Assembly: GCF_019929185.1 (NCBI RefSeq)
Contig: NZ_JAHZPC010000008.1
Location: forward strand, 1 to 64,000
DNA: 64,000 bases
DNA from: Streptococcus parasanguinis
Lineage (GTDB): Bacteria > Bacillota > Bacilli > Lactobacillales > Streptococcaceae
Direction: 5' to 3'
Positions 35,966 through 46,340 of this stretch are shown one piece after another (position 1 is the first letter of the stretch; every line of letters starts with the position of its first letter). The position numbers were made by a program, and so were the translations under genes. The notes under the pieces are model-generated. The model was not told the origin of the DNA. It saw nothing but the letters and a program-made list of their open reading frames with translations, and did not search any database.

Positions 35966-37981
35966 TTAATCTAAATGTTCTTTCTTTTCTAAGTAAAGCG
36001 AGAGCAAATGCCAATCGGAGTGTTCGCGCCAATCTGGTGTGGCTACGATCTGGCTGGCAACTTTCCTTGCTTCTTCCAGAATGGGATAATCTTCTACCAA
36101 ATCCGCCACTTGAAATTCTGGAATCCCAGATTGACGGGTTCCAAAGATTTCACCTGAACCTCGCATTTTCAAATCTTCTTCCGCTAGCACAAACCCATTG
36201 GTCGTCTCTGTCATAATTTTCATGCGCTGCTTGCCACTATCTGTCTTAGGATTGGCTACTAGAATAGCATAGGATTGCTTGTTTCCCCGACCAACCCGGC
36301 CTCGTAGCTGGTGAAGCTGGCTAAGACCAAACCTATCTGCATCCATAATGACCATAACGGTTGCATTGGGTACGTTGACTCCTACTTCAATAACGGTCGT
36401 AGACACCAAAACATCGACTTGGTGCTCTTTAAAGGCCTGCATGATGACATCTTTTTCTTCACTTTTCATCTTCCCGTGAAGAAGAGAAACGCGTGCTCGC
36501 TGACCAAAGAAGGCCTCTAGCTCTTCTTGAAGGGCAAGGGCGTTTTTCAGATCTAGCGCCTCTGACTCCTCAATCAGTGGAGAAATAAAATAAGCTTGAG
36601 AACCTTTGCCAAGTTCTTTGACTAACCAGTCGAGGACCACTTCTAACTGCTCATGCTTGACCCAACGTGTGATGATTTCCTTTCGTCCAGCGGGCATTTG
36701 ATCAATGATGGACACATCCATATCCCCAAAGGCTGTAATAGCCAAGGTCCGGGGAATAGGGGTAGCCGTCATCATCAGGACGTCTGGATTTTGTCCTTTT
36801 TCTCGAAGGATACGGCGCTGGGAAACCCCAAAACGGTGTTGCTCATCGATAATGACCAAACCAAGATCTTGGTAGTGAACTCCCTCTTGAATCAAGGCAT
36901 GTGTCCCCACAATCAATTGAACTTTTCCTGAGGCGATCTCTTCTAAGACTTCCCGTTTCTCAGCCGCCTTTAATCCTCCTGTTAGAAGGGCAATTGGCAA
37001 GTCTGGAAAAAGATTTTGCAAGCTTTCCTTGTGTTGCTCTGCCAAAATCTCCGTTGGAACCATCAAGGCTGCTTGCTTCCCAGCGCTTAAGGCTGCATAC
37101 ATAGCAAGACCGGCCACGACTGTCTTCCCGCTTCCCACATCCCCTTGTAAGAGGCGGTTCATATGATAAGGTGAGGCCATATCTGTCAAGATTTCATTCA
37201 AGCTGTTTTCTTGAGCTTGCGTTAGCTCAAAAGGAAGCTGTTTTTTTCGTTCTGCTAATTTTTCTGGATTCCAGGCCAAGGAAATCCCTTGGCTGGCATC
37301 GTGGTTTTCTTCTTTTAGCACTTGGAGTTGCAGCTGGAAAAAGAGTAGCTCTTCAAATTTTACCCGGCGAAGAGCTTGCTTGTACTCTGTCAGATCCTTA
37401 GGAAAATGCATAGCTTGCACTGCTTGGGAACGAGACATAAGTTGATAACGCTCTCGTAAGATTTGGGGGACGTTCTCTTCTAAAAGCTGGTCCAAGCCCT
37501 GGTCGAATGCTATTTTGATCAATTTCACCAGGCTGTTTTGGCTCACTCCTTGCGTCACTCGATAGACCGGTTGCAAATCATCTTCCACTTGAGCCAGGAG
37601 CTTCATCCCTGTCAAACTGCCTTTGGCCTTGTCCCATTTCCCAAAAATCGCCACTGTCTGCTGGACCTCGATTTTGTCTGCTAGATAGGGTTGGTTGAAA
37701 AAATTAACCGCAATCACTTGGTCTCCCTGTTTGATCGAAAAACGCAAGCGATTTCGTTTGTAGCCATAATATTGGACATTGGCTGGTGTTGCTACCACTC
37801 CAGAGATGACAGCTTTTTCCCCATCTTCCAACTCTAAAACATTGCGCGTTTTGAAGTCTTCATAGCGAAAGGGGAAATACAAGAGCAGATCTTCTAAGGT
37901 TTCAATCCCTAACTTTTTAAATTTTTCCGCCGATTTTGGACCGACTCCAGGCAGTACAGATAAGGGTTGGTGTAGATTCAT
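35966..37981 (-). CDS. recG: ATP-dependent DNA helicase RecG
   Basis: A 671-residue helicase that remodels stalled replication forks and Holliday junctions. The N-terminal wedge/OB domain starts LHQPLSVLPGVGPKSAEKFKKLGIETLEDLL. Walker A is GDVGSGKTVVA (about 277-287), the DEQH box is IIDEQHRFG (about 374-382), and motif VI QLRGRVGRG is near 590. The C-terminus ends HSDWHLLSLYLEKKEHLD. Full-length. It is downstream of alr, separated by a terminator. Confidence 0.97.
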   Translation of the reverse strand: MNLHQPLSVLPGVGPKSAEKFKKLGIETLEDLLLYFPFRYEDFKTRNVLELEDGEKAVISGVVATPANVQYYGYKRNRLRFSIKQGDQVIAVNFFNQPYLADKIEVQQTVAIFGKWDKAKGSLTGMKLLAQVEDDLQPVYRVTQGVSQNSLVKLIKIAFDQGLDQLLEENVPQILRERYQLMSRSQAVQAMHFPKDLTEYKQALRRVKFEELLFFQLQLQVLKEENHDASQGISLAWNPEKLAERKKQLPFELTQAQENSLNEILTDMASPYHMNRLLQGDVGSGKTVVAGLAMYAALSAGKQAALMVPTEILAEQHKESLQNLFPDLPIALLTGGLKAAEKREVLEEIASGKVQLIVGTHALIQEGVHYQDLGLVIIDEQHRFGVSQRRILREKGQNPDVLMMTATPIPRTLAITAFGDMDVSIIDQMPAGRKEIITRWVKHEQLEVVLDWLVKELGKGSQAYFISPLIEESEALDLKNALALQEELEAFFGQRARVSLLHGKMKSEEKDVIMQAFKEHQVDVLVSTTVIEVGVNVPNATVMVIMDADRFGLSQLHQLRGRVGRGNKQSYAILVANPKTDSGKQRMKIMTETTNGFVLAEEDLKMRGSGEIFGTRQSGIPEFQVADLVEDYPILEEARKVASQIVATPDWREHSDWHLLSLYLEKKEHLD

Positions 37982-38001
37982 TTCTCCTCCTTTCTTTTAT
38001 A

Positions 38002-38039
38002 AAAAAGCAGGTCCATCCGGGAAAATCCCACCTGCTTCT
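38002..38039 (-). terminator. Terminator of the acpS-alr unit
   Basis: On the minus strand AGCAGGT pairs with ACCTGCT around an inner GGGA/TCCC stem, followed by TTTTTAT. Confidence 0.88.
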
Positions 38040-38041
38040 TC

Positions 38042-39154
38042 TTATTCTTCACCTGTATAGTCACGAGGAATCCGATCACTCAAGAGACAGACCACTTCAT
38101 AATTAATGGTCCCACGGTAGTCCGCAACCTCTGTTGCCGTAATTTCTTTTTCTCCATCTCGGCCAATTAGGGTAACCTTGGTCCCCAGAGGCAATTCTTC
38201 TGGAAGGCGAACAGTAATCTGGTCCATCGAAACTCGGCCTACAATGGGGCAAAACTCACCCTTGATCAGCACATGGAAATTTTGCATTTCCCGGATCCAA
38301 CCATCCGCATAGCCAATAGGTATCGTCCCGATCCATTGGGGTTCTTCCGTCGTATAGGTTGCTCCGTAGCCAATATCTTGACCAGCTTCTAACTGTTTCA
38401 CATGAACTAACTCACTCACCAAACTCAAGGCTGGCTTGATTTCATAAGGCAAGGCTAGCACAGAACCGCTCGGATTCAAGCCATACATGACATCTCCCAA
38501 GCGCACAGCTGTGAAAATCGTATCCGCATGCCACAAAGAGGTAGCAGAATTACTCGCATGGACAATGGGAGGAAGGGTTTCAAGAGCAACCAATACTTCT
38601 TTGAAAAAGTGATATTGCGCTTGAAATTTTCGATCATCTGCCTCATCTGCTGTTGCAAAATGAGTAAAGATCCCTTCAATTTCAGCTCCAGCTGCTAAGA
38701 GGAGGCGTTCAGCCTCTTTGATCTCTTCGATCCTTCGGAATCCAATCCGCCCCATTCCTGAATCCACCTTGATATGGACCTTCAATCCTGAAAGATCTGC
38801 TTCTTGTCCAAGCAATTGATCCAACCAAGCAAGACTCGCCACCGTTAAGCGGATGTCATGCTCTTTGGCTAGATTAACTGTTTCACTTGGCACAACTCCC
38901 AAAATCAAAATAGGGTGTTGCAAGCCTTCTTCACGGATTTCGAGGGCTTCATCCATATTGGAAACACAAAAACCATCTACCTGAGGCGCCAATTTTTTGG
39001 TCACCGCAACAACCCCATGACCATAGGCGTTGGCCTTGACGACTGCATATTTCAAGGCTTGACTTGGAATATGCTCACTGACTTGTTGCACATTAAAGGC
39101 AATGGCATCCAAATCGACTCTAGCAACAGTTGGTCTATGTTTACTTGCTTTCAT
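38042..39154 (-). CDS. alr: Alanine racemase
   Basis: A 370-residue PLP enzyme that makes D-alanine for the cell wall. The Schiff-base lysine is in [13 protein letters not shown] (about 38), and the second catalytic Tyr lies in [13 protein letters not shown]. The ATG at 39154 is used because GGAGG lies seven bases upstream; the longer frame starts at 39175 inside acpS. The genes overlap by 14 bases, so acpS and alr are translationally coupled. Confidence 0.95.
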   Translation of the reverse strand: MKASKHRPTVARVDLDAIAFNVQQVSEHIPSQALKYAVVKANAYGHGVVAVTKKLAPQVDGFCVSNMDEALEIREEGLQHPILILGVVPSETVNLAKEHDIRLTVASLAWLDQLLGQEADLSGLKVHIKVDSGMGRIGFRRIEEIKEAERLLLAAGAEIEGIFTHFATADEADDRKFQAQYHFFKEVLVALETLPPIVHASNSATSLWHADTIFTAVRLGDVMYGLNPSGSVLALPYEIKPALSLVSELVHVKQLEAGQDIGYGATYTTEEPQWIGTIPIGYADGWIREMQNFHVLIKGEFCPIVGRVSMDQITVRLPEELPLGTKVTLIGRDGEKEITATEVADYRGTINYEVVCLLSDRIPRDYTGEE

Positions 39155-39506
39155 TTTCTTCCTCCAAAATGACACTGGTCGACACTAGGTCTCCCTTATG
39201 ACTGATCGAAATCCATACCTTCCCAGAAAAAGGAGACTTGGAAAAATAGGGAGCTCCGTGGGCATCATTTAAAATTTCTAAATCTTGAAAACCAACCCGT
39301 CCAATCCCTGTTCCCATTGCCTTTGAAAAGGATTCTTTGGCGGACCATCGGCCCGTTAAATATTCCATTTTCCGTTTTCCAGACAATTCCTCAAAGCGCT
39401 CTCGCTCAGCCTTGGTTAAGACTTTTTCAGCGAATCGGGTATTCTTCTGATAGGCTTTTTCAATCGCAGCGATCGATTCGATATCGATGCCATGTCCTTT
39501 GATCAT
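39141..39506 (-). CDS. acpS: Holo-[acyl-carrier-protein] synthase
   Basis: A 121-residue phosphopantetheinyl transferase, which activates acyl carrier protein for fatty-acid synthesis. The metal-binding motifs are GHGIDIESI at residues 4-12 and [16 protein letters not shown] near 51-67. It overlaps alr by 14 bases. The order secA, aroF, acpS, alr, recG is the same as in S. pneumoniae. Confidence 0.96.
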   Translation of the reverse strand: MIKGHGIDIESIAAIEKAYQKNTRFAEKVLTKAERERFEELSGKRKMEYLTGRWSAKESFSKAMGTGIGRVGFQDLEILNDAHGAPYFSKSPFSGKVWISISHKGDLVSTSVILEEENESK

Positions 39507-39548
39507 CTTGTTTTATCCTTATTTATCGTTTCAGTATCGTTTTACTGA

Positions 39549-39592
39549 CAAAAGAGAAGGGGCTAAAGAATCACTCCTTCCGCCCCTGCCTT
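39549..39592 (-). terminator. Weak terminator after aroF
   Basis: On the minus strand GGGGC pairs with GCCCC across a long loop, followed by TTCTCTTTT. It is weak and readthrough into acpS is likely. Confidence 0.4.
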
Positions 39593-40621
39593 TTACTTAT
39601 TCATCGTTGCAATTTCTTTGACCAAGGCCTGTGTTTTTCCCCAACCCAGGCAAGGGTCTGTGATGGATTGACCATAAACCACTGGTTCATTTTGACGACC
39701 ATCTTCTAGATAGGATTCAATCATGAAACCACGAACTAAAGTTGCCAAATCCTTGTTCCAAGCACGGTTCATCATGGTTTCTCTCACGATGCGTACTTGC
39801 TCTTCGAATTGTTTGCCTGAGTTGTCATGGTTGGTATCCACCAGGATGAAGGGATATTGCAAGCCCATTTCGCTATAGCGTTTTGCTGCCGCTAGCAAAT
39901 CTTCATAATGGTAGTTTGGAATATTCTTACCACTTGCATCCAAGCCCCCACGAAGGATCGCATGAGCTAAAGGATTTCCTGATGTTTCCACTGCTTGGGC
40001 ATTGAACAAAAAGTTTTGGGGATGTTGGGCTGCATAAATCGCATTGAACATGACAGAAAGATTTCCAGAGGTTGGATTCTTCATACCTGTCGGAGCAGAG
40101 ATCCCACTAGATACAAAGCGGTGCTCCTGGTCTTCAACTGAACGCGCTCCAATGGCATGATAAGAAATTAAATCCTCAACATACGGAAGACTTGCTGGAT
40201 AAAGCAACTCATCCGCAGTTGTCAAACCAGTTTCTGTAATCACACGGTAGTGGAGATGTCGAACCGCTTTCAAACCGTCCACAAAGCTTGGTGCTACATG
40301 TGTATCTGGTTGGTGCATCAAGCCTTTATAGCCATCCCCGTTTGTCCGAGGTTTAGCCGTATAGACCCGCATCACAATGAAAATCTGATCTTTGACTTGC
40401 TCTTGTAAGTCTGCCAAGCGACGGGCATAGTCCATCACAGCTTCTTCATTATCAGAAGAGCAAGGCCCGATCACAAGAAGGATCCGTTGGTCTTCTCCTT
40501 TGATAATAGCTTCCAATTCTCGATCACGCGCTTCTTTACGCTCCAAGGCTGGACCTTCCAAGCGGTAAAGCGAAGTGATCTCTTGCTCATCAATCTTATT
40601 GCTCTTCGTAATGAATACCAT
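39593..40621 (-). CDS. aroF: 3-deoxy-7-phosphoheptulonate synthase (DAHP synthase, type I)
   Basis: A 342-residue enzyme for the first step of the shikimate pathway. Signature stretches are LLVIGPCSSDNEEAVMDYARRL near residue 48 and RTNGDGYKGLMHQP near 90, with the late GQSITDPCLGWGKTQ. S. pneumoniae has two such genes in tandem; only one is present here. It follows secA after 51 bases. The start has AAGGAGG. Confidence 0.94.
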   Translation of the reverse strand: MVFITKSNKIDEQEITSLYRLEGPALERKEARDRELEAIIKGEDQRILLVIGPCSSDNEEAVMDYARRLADLQEQVKDQIFIVMRVYTAKPRTNGDGYKGLMHQPDTHVAPSFVDGLKAVRHLHYRVITETGLTTADELLYPASLPYVEDLISYHAIGARSVEDQEHRFVSSGISAPTGMKNPTSGNLSVMFNAIYAAQHPQNFLFNAQAVETSGNPLAHAILRGGLDASGKNIPNYHYEDLLAAAKRYSEMGLQYPFILVDTNHDNSGKQFEEQVRIVRETMMNRAWNKDLATLVRGFMIESYLEDGRQNEPVVYGQSITDPCLGWGKTQALVKEIATMNK

Positions 40622-40672
40622 ACGGCCTCCTTATGCTAGCTAGACCCATCCTCTTTCTATTCAGAGGAGCTC

Positions 40673-43192
40673 TTAAAATTTACGTCCGTGACAGTTTTTG
40701 AATTTCTTACCTGAACCACAAGGGCACAAATCGTTGCGTTTCACTTGTGACAAGTCAATATCTGCTGGAATATCTTGTTGTTGCGCTGCAATGTTGCGAG
40801 TCGCAGTTGTTGAAATGCTGTGTTCTGTACGTGGACGTTCTTGTTCGTGAATTTGGGCTTTCATCATAAGACGAGTCACATCAAATTCAATCGATCCGAT
40901 CATATCGTTAAACATACGGAAACTTTCTGATTGGTATTCCACTACTGGGTTATTTTGCGCATACCCACGGAGTCCAACCGCATTTCGTAATTGATCCAAA
41001 GCATCGATATGGTCCGTCCACTTGCTGTCTACCACTCGAAGGATCAAGACTTTTTGGAATTCTTGCACAGACTCTTCGTCACGCAATTTCGCTACTTGGC
41101 TGGCATAGATTTCTTCTGCACGTGCATACAAGTAATCGATAACTTCCTTGTCAGATTTTCCTTCAATATCGCTTGCAGAAATGGTATCTTCCGGAACCAA
41201 ATTGTATTTGGCAAAGTTCAGAATCGCTTCAACGCGTTCTTCCTTGCTTGAGTGGCTGGCTCCTTCAACAATCCGTTTGATGGTCCGTTTGATCATGGCC
41301 TTGATCTCAGGCGCCAAGTCACGGTTAGCTGTGATAACATCATAGCGTTCAGCGTAGATAATTTCCCGTTGTTCCCGCATCACGTCATCGTATTGAAGGA
41401 CTTGTTTACGGGTATCGTAGTTGTTCCCTTCAACCCGTTTTTGAGCACCCTCTACCTGACGGGTGAACATGTTTGAACGGATGACCGATTCTTCTTCGCT
41501 CAACTTGAAGCGATCAAGCACTGCTTTGATCCGTTCAGAACCGAAACGACGCATCAATTCATCTTCAAGAGACAAGTAGAATTGAGATTCACCTGGATCC
41601 CCTTGACGTCCTGAACGTCCACGAAGCTGGTTATCGATCCGACGACTTTCGTGACGCTCTGTCCCGATGACACACAGGCCACCGAGTTCGCGAACCCCTT
41701 CACCGAGCTTGATATCGGTACCACGTCCAGCCATGTTGGTCGCGATGGTAACAGCGCCACGTTGACCAGCATTCATAATGATTTGCGCTTCTTTGTAGTG
41801 GTTTTTCGCATTCAAGACTTCGTGAGGAACACCTGCTTGCACCAACAATTGAGAAAGGTAATCACTGGTTTCAACGGCAACAGTACCAACAAGGACTGGT
41901 TGCCCTTTTTCGTGACGAGACTTGACATCTTCCACAACAGCCTTGAATTTTGATTTCAAACTTGGGTAGAGAAGGTCTGGATGGTCAATACGAGCAATCG
42001 GACGGTTGGTTGGAATTGGAATTACGCGAATGTTATAAATTTCACGGAATTCTTCTTCTTCGGTTTTCCCTGTCCCTGTCATCCCTGACAACTTCTTGTA
42101 CATACGGAAGAGGTTTTGGTAAGTAATCGATGCAGATGTTTTGGTTTCTTCTTGAACTGGAACACCTTCTTTAGCTTCGATGGCTTGGTGAAGCCCATCA
42201 GAATAACGACGACCTTCCATGGTCCGACCAGTAAATTGGTCGACGATCAAGATTTCTTGATCTTCGCTGACCACATAGTCGATATCCAAAATCATGATGT
42301 AGTTGGCACGAAGGGCATTGTCGATAAAGTGAGTCAAGGCTACGTTTTCAATATCGTACAAGTTTTCAAGATTAAAGTAGCTTTCTGCCTTATCAATCCC
42401 TGAATCAGACAAACCGATGGTTTTAGATGGGACATCGATAATGTAATCGTCCTCTGTCAAGGTCTTCACATAAGCATCCGCCATGTGATAGAGCTGGCTC
42501 GTATCAGAAGCTGTCTGACCAGAAACGATCAACGGAGTACGAGCTTCGTCAATCAAAATCGAGTCTACCTCATCGACCAAGGCGTAGTTCAATGGACGTT
42601 GAACCATGTTTTCTGCACGAACAACCATGTTGTCACGCAGGTAGTCAAACCCGATCTCTGAGTTGGTTGAGTAAGTAATATCACAGAGGTAAGCTTCTTT
42701 TTTCTCAGCTGGAGATTTTGCTGCCAGGTTGATCCCTACTGAAAGGCCAAGCCATGAGTAAAGTTCTCCCATCTCTGTTGCATCCCGCTCTGTCAGGTAT
42801 TCATTGACGGTAACAACGTGTACCCCTTTACCAGACAAGGCATTCAAGTATACAGGCATGGTTGCTGTTAGGGTTTTTCCTTCCCCTGTACGCATCTCTG
42901 GAACGTCACCATGGTGAAGGACGATCCCCCCCATGACCTGAACCTTGTATGGGAACAAACCAAGAACCCGTTTTGCAGCTTCACGAACAACTGCAAAAGC
43001 CTCGTACAAGAGATCATCCAAAGACTCACCATCTTGGTAGCGTTGCTTAAACTCAACTGTTTTCGCTTTTAATTCGTCATCCGACAAAGCCGCCATTTGG
43101 TTTTCATAAGAAAAGACCTTATCAGCCATTTTTTCAAGGCGTTTGATTTCGCCTCGATCATTTTCAATAATTGTTTTTACTAAATTTGCCAT
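40673..43192 (-). CDS. secA: Preprotein translocase ATPase SecA
   Basis: An 839-residue motor of general protein export. Walker A is [12 protein letters not shown] near residue 99, the DEAD-like motif [18 protein letters not shown] is near 205, and [13 protein letters not shown] near 495. The C-terminal zinc motif [14 protein letters not shown] binds SecB or ribosome-like partners. Full-length housekeeping SecA, not the accessory SecA2. Confidence 0.98.
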   Translation of the reverse strand: MANLVKTIIENDRGEIKRLEKMADKVFSYENQMAALSDDELKAKTVEFKQRYQDGESLDDLLYEAFAVVREAAKRVLGLFPYKVQVMGGIVLHHGDVPEMRTGEGKTLTATMPVYLNALSGKGVHVVTVNEYLTERDATEMGELYSWLGLSVGINLAAKSPAEKKEAYLCDITYSTNSEIGFDYLRDNMVVRAENMVQRPLNYALVDEVDSILIDEARTPLIVSGQTASDTSQLYHMADAYVKTLTEDDYIIDVPSKTIGLSDSGIDKAESYFNLENLYDIENVALTHFIDNALRANYIMILDIDYVVSEDQEILIVDQFTGRTMEGRRYSDGLHQAIEAKEGVPVQEETKTSASITYQNLFRMYKKLSGMTGTGKTEEEEFREIYNIRVIPIPTNRPIARIDHPDLLYPSLKSKFKAVVEDVKSRHEKGQPVLVGTVAVETSDYLSQLLVQAGVPHEVLNAKNHYKEAQIIMNAGQRGAVTIATNMAGRGTDIKLGEGVRELGGLCVIGTERHESRRIDNQLRGRSGRQGDPGESQFYLSLEDELMRRFGSERIKAVLDRFKLSEEESVIRSNMFTRQVEGAQKRVEGNNYDTRKQVLQYDDVMREQREIIYAERYDVITANRDLAPEIKAMIKRTIKRIVEGASHSSKEERVEAILNFAKYNLVPEDTISASDIEGKSDKEVIDYLYARAEEIYASQVAKLRDEESVQEFQKVLILRVVDSKWTDHIDALDQLRNAVGLRGYAQNNPVVEYQSESFRMFNDMIGSIEFDVTRLMMKAQIHEQERPRTEHSISTTATRNIAAQQQDIPADIDLSQVKRNDLCPCGSGKKFKNCHGRKF

Positions 43193-43321
43193 TTTTTTCC
43201 TTACTTTGATTTTTTCAAAATCTAAAATGTTCTTTTTATTCTAGCATTTTTTAAACATTTTTTCAAGATCAAGGCTGTATCTTACAAGACTTTCGAATGG
43301 GTTTTTTCGTGTGAGAAAATC

Positions 43322-43355
43322 CAAAAAGATGCCTGCTCAAGCAGACATCTTTTCT
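43322..43355 (-). terminator. Terminator after the kimA-like gene
   Basis: On the minus strand AAAGATGTCTGC pairs with GCAGGCATCTTT around TTGA and runs into T residues. Confidence 0.88.
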
Positions 43356-43366
43356 ATATACGGTGT

Positions 43367-45211
43367 TTACTCAGACAAATGGTAAGAATAGCTTGCCACA
43401 ACCACTTCTTCATGCCAACGAAGTGCGTACTTCAATTTCAAACTCATTTGGTTGTGGAGAATATTTTGCCAATGTTTTTTAGGAATGAATTGAGGGACTA
43501 AGACTGTGACAGTATTCCCTTTTTCTTTAGCTTCCTCAGATACTTTAGAGACAAATTCAACTGTTGGTTGAATAATATCCCGGTAGCTCGTCATGACATT
43601 TTCAAAGCGAATATGAGGGAAATAGTGCTTAAATTCTTCTGCTACCTCTGCATCTTTAACCTTGGTTTCTTCCGTTGAGACGTGCATGGCTATCACATCG
43701 TTTCCTAGGCTATTTGCATAACTCATCGCTCCCACACTTACCTGAGTGACATTTCCGACAAGGACAATCACGGTATTGCCCGCATAACTTGTCTTTTCGA
43801 TCTTACCTCCCAAGCGCAATTGAGCCGCAACTTTATCATAGTGATTACGGATACTCAAGAACATCCAAAGCAAAAGACCAATAATAGGGAAGAAGGGCCA
43901 GATCTCACGCAGACGGAACAACAAGAGGATCAAGACAATCCCATAACAGATAGCTGCCCCAAGGATATTGGCAAGTGAATACTTGAGAAATCCTTTTTGA
44001 TACTGGCGTTTCCAGTGGATCACCATCCCTGTTTGAGAAAGGGCAAAAGGAATGAAGACCCCAATGGTATAAAGCGGAATCAAACTTTCTGTTTGCCCAT
44101 CAAAGATCAAGAGCAAGACAATCGCACCAATCGCCAAGGTCAAAATCCCATTGGAATAGCCCAGACGATCCCCTTTTTCCATATACATGTGTGGCATGTA
44201 TTTGTTTTTAGCCATGTTAAAGGCCAACATTGGAAAGGCTGAGAACCCAGTATTCGCCGCAACTGCCAGGATCAAGGCTGTTGATAATTGGAAAACGTAG
44301 AAGAAGGCTTGTCCGACCGGAGAATTTCCTAAGATAGCTTGGGCCATTTGAGCTAGAGTTGTTACCCCTTTTGCTGGTACAACACCCACCCAGTAATTGA
44401 GGAAGGTAATCCCTGCAAACATGATCCCTAAAATCAAAGCCATGATGGTCAAGGTAGAGGCTGCATTCTTTGCTTTTGGTTTCTTAAAGAAAGGAACCGA
44501 ATTGGAGATAGCTTCAACCCCTGTTAGGGAAGCTGATCCACTCGTAAAGGCCCGCAACAAGAGAATGACACTAACCCCTGAAATGGTTTGACCCACATGA
44601 GCAGTCGCGTTATAGGCCAATTGACCAGTCAAAATTTGGATCACACCATAGCCGATCAAGGCAATGGTACTGACAATGAAAAGGTAGACCGGAATCATCA
44701 AGGATGTTGCCGATTCGCGCAATCCCCTCAGGTTCATCAGCATCAAGACCAAGACCAACAAAATGGAAATGTGAAGATTATAAGGATGAAGAGAAGGGAT
44801 CGCTGACGTGATAGCATCTGCACCGGAAGAAACAGATACTGCTACTGTCAGCATGTAGTCGACCAAGAGACTGCCACCAGCGATCAACCCCGCTTTCGGA
44901 GACAAATTCTCCGTAGTCACCATGTAGGCCCCTCCCCCTTGAGGATAGGCATGAATGACCTGGCGATAAGAAATCGTTAAACTGGCTAAGAGAACTAGAA
45001 CCACAATCCCAATTGGAATGGACCACCAAATGGCTCCTGCTGATACGGTCATCAAGACCAGGATTACTTGCTCTGGACCATAGGCAATAGAAGAAAGTGC
45101 GTCACTAGAGAGCATGGCCAAGGCCTGCATTTTCCCTAACAGCCCTCCTTCACCTTCTGCACCAGATTTCAACGGACGGCCAATAAACCATTTTTTCAAT
45201 GTTGAAAACAT
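43367..45211 (-). CDS. kimA: KimA-like potassium importer (APC superfamily)
   Basis: A 614-residue membrane protein with about 12 spans in residues 30-450 and a cytoplasmic domain after about 460. The N-terminal QALAMLSSDALSSIAYGPEQVILVL is highly like Bacillus KimA (YdaO), a potassium importer inhibited by cyclic-di-AMP at its cytoplasmic domain. It could also be an amino-acid permease of the same superfamily, but size and the USP-like tail favour KimA. No ydaO-type c-di-AMP riboswitch is visible upstream, only a short leader hairpin. Confidence 0.82.
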   Translation of the reverse strand: MFSTLKKWFIGRPLKSGAEGEGGLLGKMQALAMLSSDALSSIAYGPEQVILVLMTVSAGAIWWSIPIGIVVLVLLASLTISYRQVIHAYPQGGGAYMVTTENLSPKAGLIAGGSLLVDYMLTVAVSVSSGADAITSAIPSLHPYNLHISILLVLVLMLMNLRGLRESATSLMIPVYLFIVSTIALIGYGVIQILTGQLAYNATAHVGQTISGVSVILLLRAFTSGSASLTGVEAISNSVPFFKKPKAKNAASTLTIMALILGIMFAGITFLNYWVGVVPAKGVTTLAQMAQAILGNSPVGQAFFYVFQLSTALILAVAANTGFSAFPMLAFNMAKNKYMPHMYMEKGDRLGYSNGILTLAIGAIVLLLIFDGQTESLIPLYTIGVFIPFALSQTGMVIHWKRQYQKGFLKYSLANILGAAICYGIVLILLLFRLREIWPFFPIIGLLLWMFLSIRNHYDKVAAQLRLGGKIEKTSYAGNTVIVLVGNVTQVSVGAMSYANSLGNDVIAMHVSTEETKVKDAEVAEEFKHYFPHIRFENVMTSYRDIIQPTVEFVSKVSEEAKEKGNTVTVLVPQFIPKKHWQNILHNQMSLKLKYALRWHEEVVVASYSYHLSE

Positions 45212-45223
45212 AAAAAACTCCTT

Positions 45224-45264
45224 GAAAAAAAGATCATGAGGCCGGGAATTCCCTGCCTCTTTTT
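45224..45264 (-). promoter_or_regulatory. Leader hairpin upstream of the kimA-like gene
   Basis: On the minus strand GAGGC-A-GGGAATTCCC-G-GCCTC is a stem followed after ATGATC by seven T. A 5' segment CCCCTG just downstream of the promoter could instead pair with CAGGG. It may be an attenuator; the T run is offset by six bases, so termination may be weak. Confidence 0.4.
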
Positions 45265-45279
45265 CATAAAACAGGGGTT

Positions 45280-45308
45280 ATTCTACTCCTTTTTTTCAAG
45301 ACTGTCAA
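45280..45308 (-). promoter_or_regulatory. Promoter of the kimA-like gene
   Basis: On the minus strand TTGACA (45303-45308) and TAGAAT (45280-45285) are 17 bp apart, a near-consensus promoter giving a leader of about 60 bases. Confidence 0.85.
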
Positions 45309-45406
45309 CCGAAATTGTGAAAGTTTCATAATTTTTTCATTCTTTCCTTTCCTTCTGCCTCCCATAGATAGGACCGTTTCTTTTCAATTTTTTCTAAGCA
45401 AAAAAC

Positions 45407-45581
45407 GAGGCTGGGACAAAAATCCTAGCCTTTCAATTATTTTTGGATTGTCGAGCAAGACGCAGTGGTTGAGTGGGCTCTACTACGCTGATTTCATCAG
45501 CTTTTACAGCCCTACTCAACTGTGCGGAGGTGGGACGACGAAATCGAATTCTAACGAATGACCGATTTCTGTCCCACTCTC
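45407..45581 (+). repeat. Dispersed 175-bp structured repeat, copy 2 (complete)
   Basis: The ends gaggctgggacaaaaatc and the reverse complement of gatttctgtcccactctc form imperfect terminal inverted repeats. Inside there are three hairpins: ggctgggac/tcctagcc at the left, ggttgagtgggct/agccctactcaac with nested gctgat/atcagc in the middle, and gtgggac/gtcccac at the right. Partial copy 1 (1-71) has the same orientation and copy 3 (54903-55075) is inverted. It lies between the kimA-like and MerR genes, each reading away or toward it, and may serve as a terminator for the MerR gene. Confidence 0.88.
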
Positions 45582-45587
45582 ACTTTT

Positions 45588-46328
45588 TTATTTCGGTTGA
45601 TTTTCTACATAAGAAGCAATGACATCCGAAGTGTACTGGGCTGTACCAGCCCCAAACTTGTCGATGTTTCCCTTGAATTCTGGATTATAGACATAGCCTT
45701 TGCCAATATGGCCAAAAACCTCTATAGAGCAGTCAAATCCATAGGTTCGAATCGCGTCTAACAGTTTGGCTGCTTGATCTTGGTTTTCATTTGCTGATAC
45801 GGGTAGACCATCTTTGAGATTTTGCGACAAAGTTTGAAAAACTTGGTTAAAGGCTCTTGTTGCCTCATCTTCTCGACCTTTTTGGCGTTCAAGCGCTTGG
45901 TTCATGACTTCTTGGCCATACTTGTCTACCGCCTCTTGATGGTATTTTTGAGTATCTTGGTAGCTAAATCCAGTAAATTTTTCCTCAATTGTCATTTGTC
46001 TTTCTCCTTTTTGTTCTTGAATGGTTTTTTGCAAGGTGGAAATCAAGGTATCTAGACGTTCTCTTTCCTGAGTTAAATAGGTTAACTGCTTGGTTAAATG
46101 GGGCAATAAGTTAGACTTTTCTTCGGCTAAGAGTTCTGCTATTTGGTCTAAAGAAAATCCTAGATACTTGTAGTAGAGAATCACCTGTAATCGTTCTAAA
46201 TCTTCTTGACTGTATGTCCGATAGCCATTTTCAGATTTCACAGGAACTAGAAGTCCTATCTTATCATAGTGGTGCAAGGTCTTGATAGAGACACCTGACA
46301 GCTCTGCAGCTTTTTTGATATGGTACAT
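45588..46328 (-). CDS. MerR-family regulator with TipAS-like drug-sensing domain
   Basis: A 246-residue protein. Residues 1-70 form the MerR winged helix (MYHIKKAAELSGVSIKTLHHYDKIGLL), 75-115 form the dimer coiled coil, and 125-246 resemble the TipAS antibiotic-recognition domain (EEKFTGFSYQDTQKYHQEAVDKYG). TipA-type proteins bind thiopeptides or other amphipathic compounds and activate their own promoter. Start at 46328 follows AAGGAGG; the longer frame begins inside the BOX element. The promoter at 46501-46531 has a 19-bp spacer typical of MerR control. Confidence 0.88.
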   Translation of the reverse strand: MYHIKKAAELSGVSIKTLHHYDKIGLLVPVKSENGYRTYSQEDLERLQVILYYKYLGFSLDQIAELLAEEKSNLLPHLTKQLTYLTQERERLDTLISTLQKTIQEQKGERQMTIEEKFTGFSYQDTQKYHQEAVDKYGQEVMNQALERQKGREDEATRAFNQVFQTLSQNLKDGLPVSANENQDQAAKLLDAIRTYGFDCSIEVFGHIGKGYVYNPEFKGNIDKFGAGTAQYTSDVIASYVENQPK

Positions 46329-46340
46329 GATTTCCTCCTT

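Noticed and set aside
35805..36032. 75-codon minus-strand frame beyond the recG end
   Set aside because: It overlaps recG out of frame and the repeat-rich spacer, with no ribosome site. It may explain small hypothetical proteins annotated in similar repeats elsewhere, but is not credible as a gene.
45212..45406. Search for a ydaO-type c-di-AMP riboswitch before kimA
   Set aside because: The leader from the consensus promoter is only about 60 bases and lacks the conserved ydaO core.
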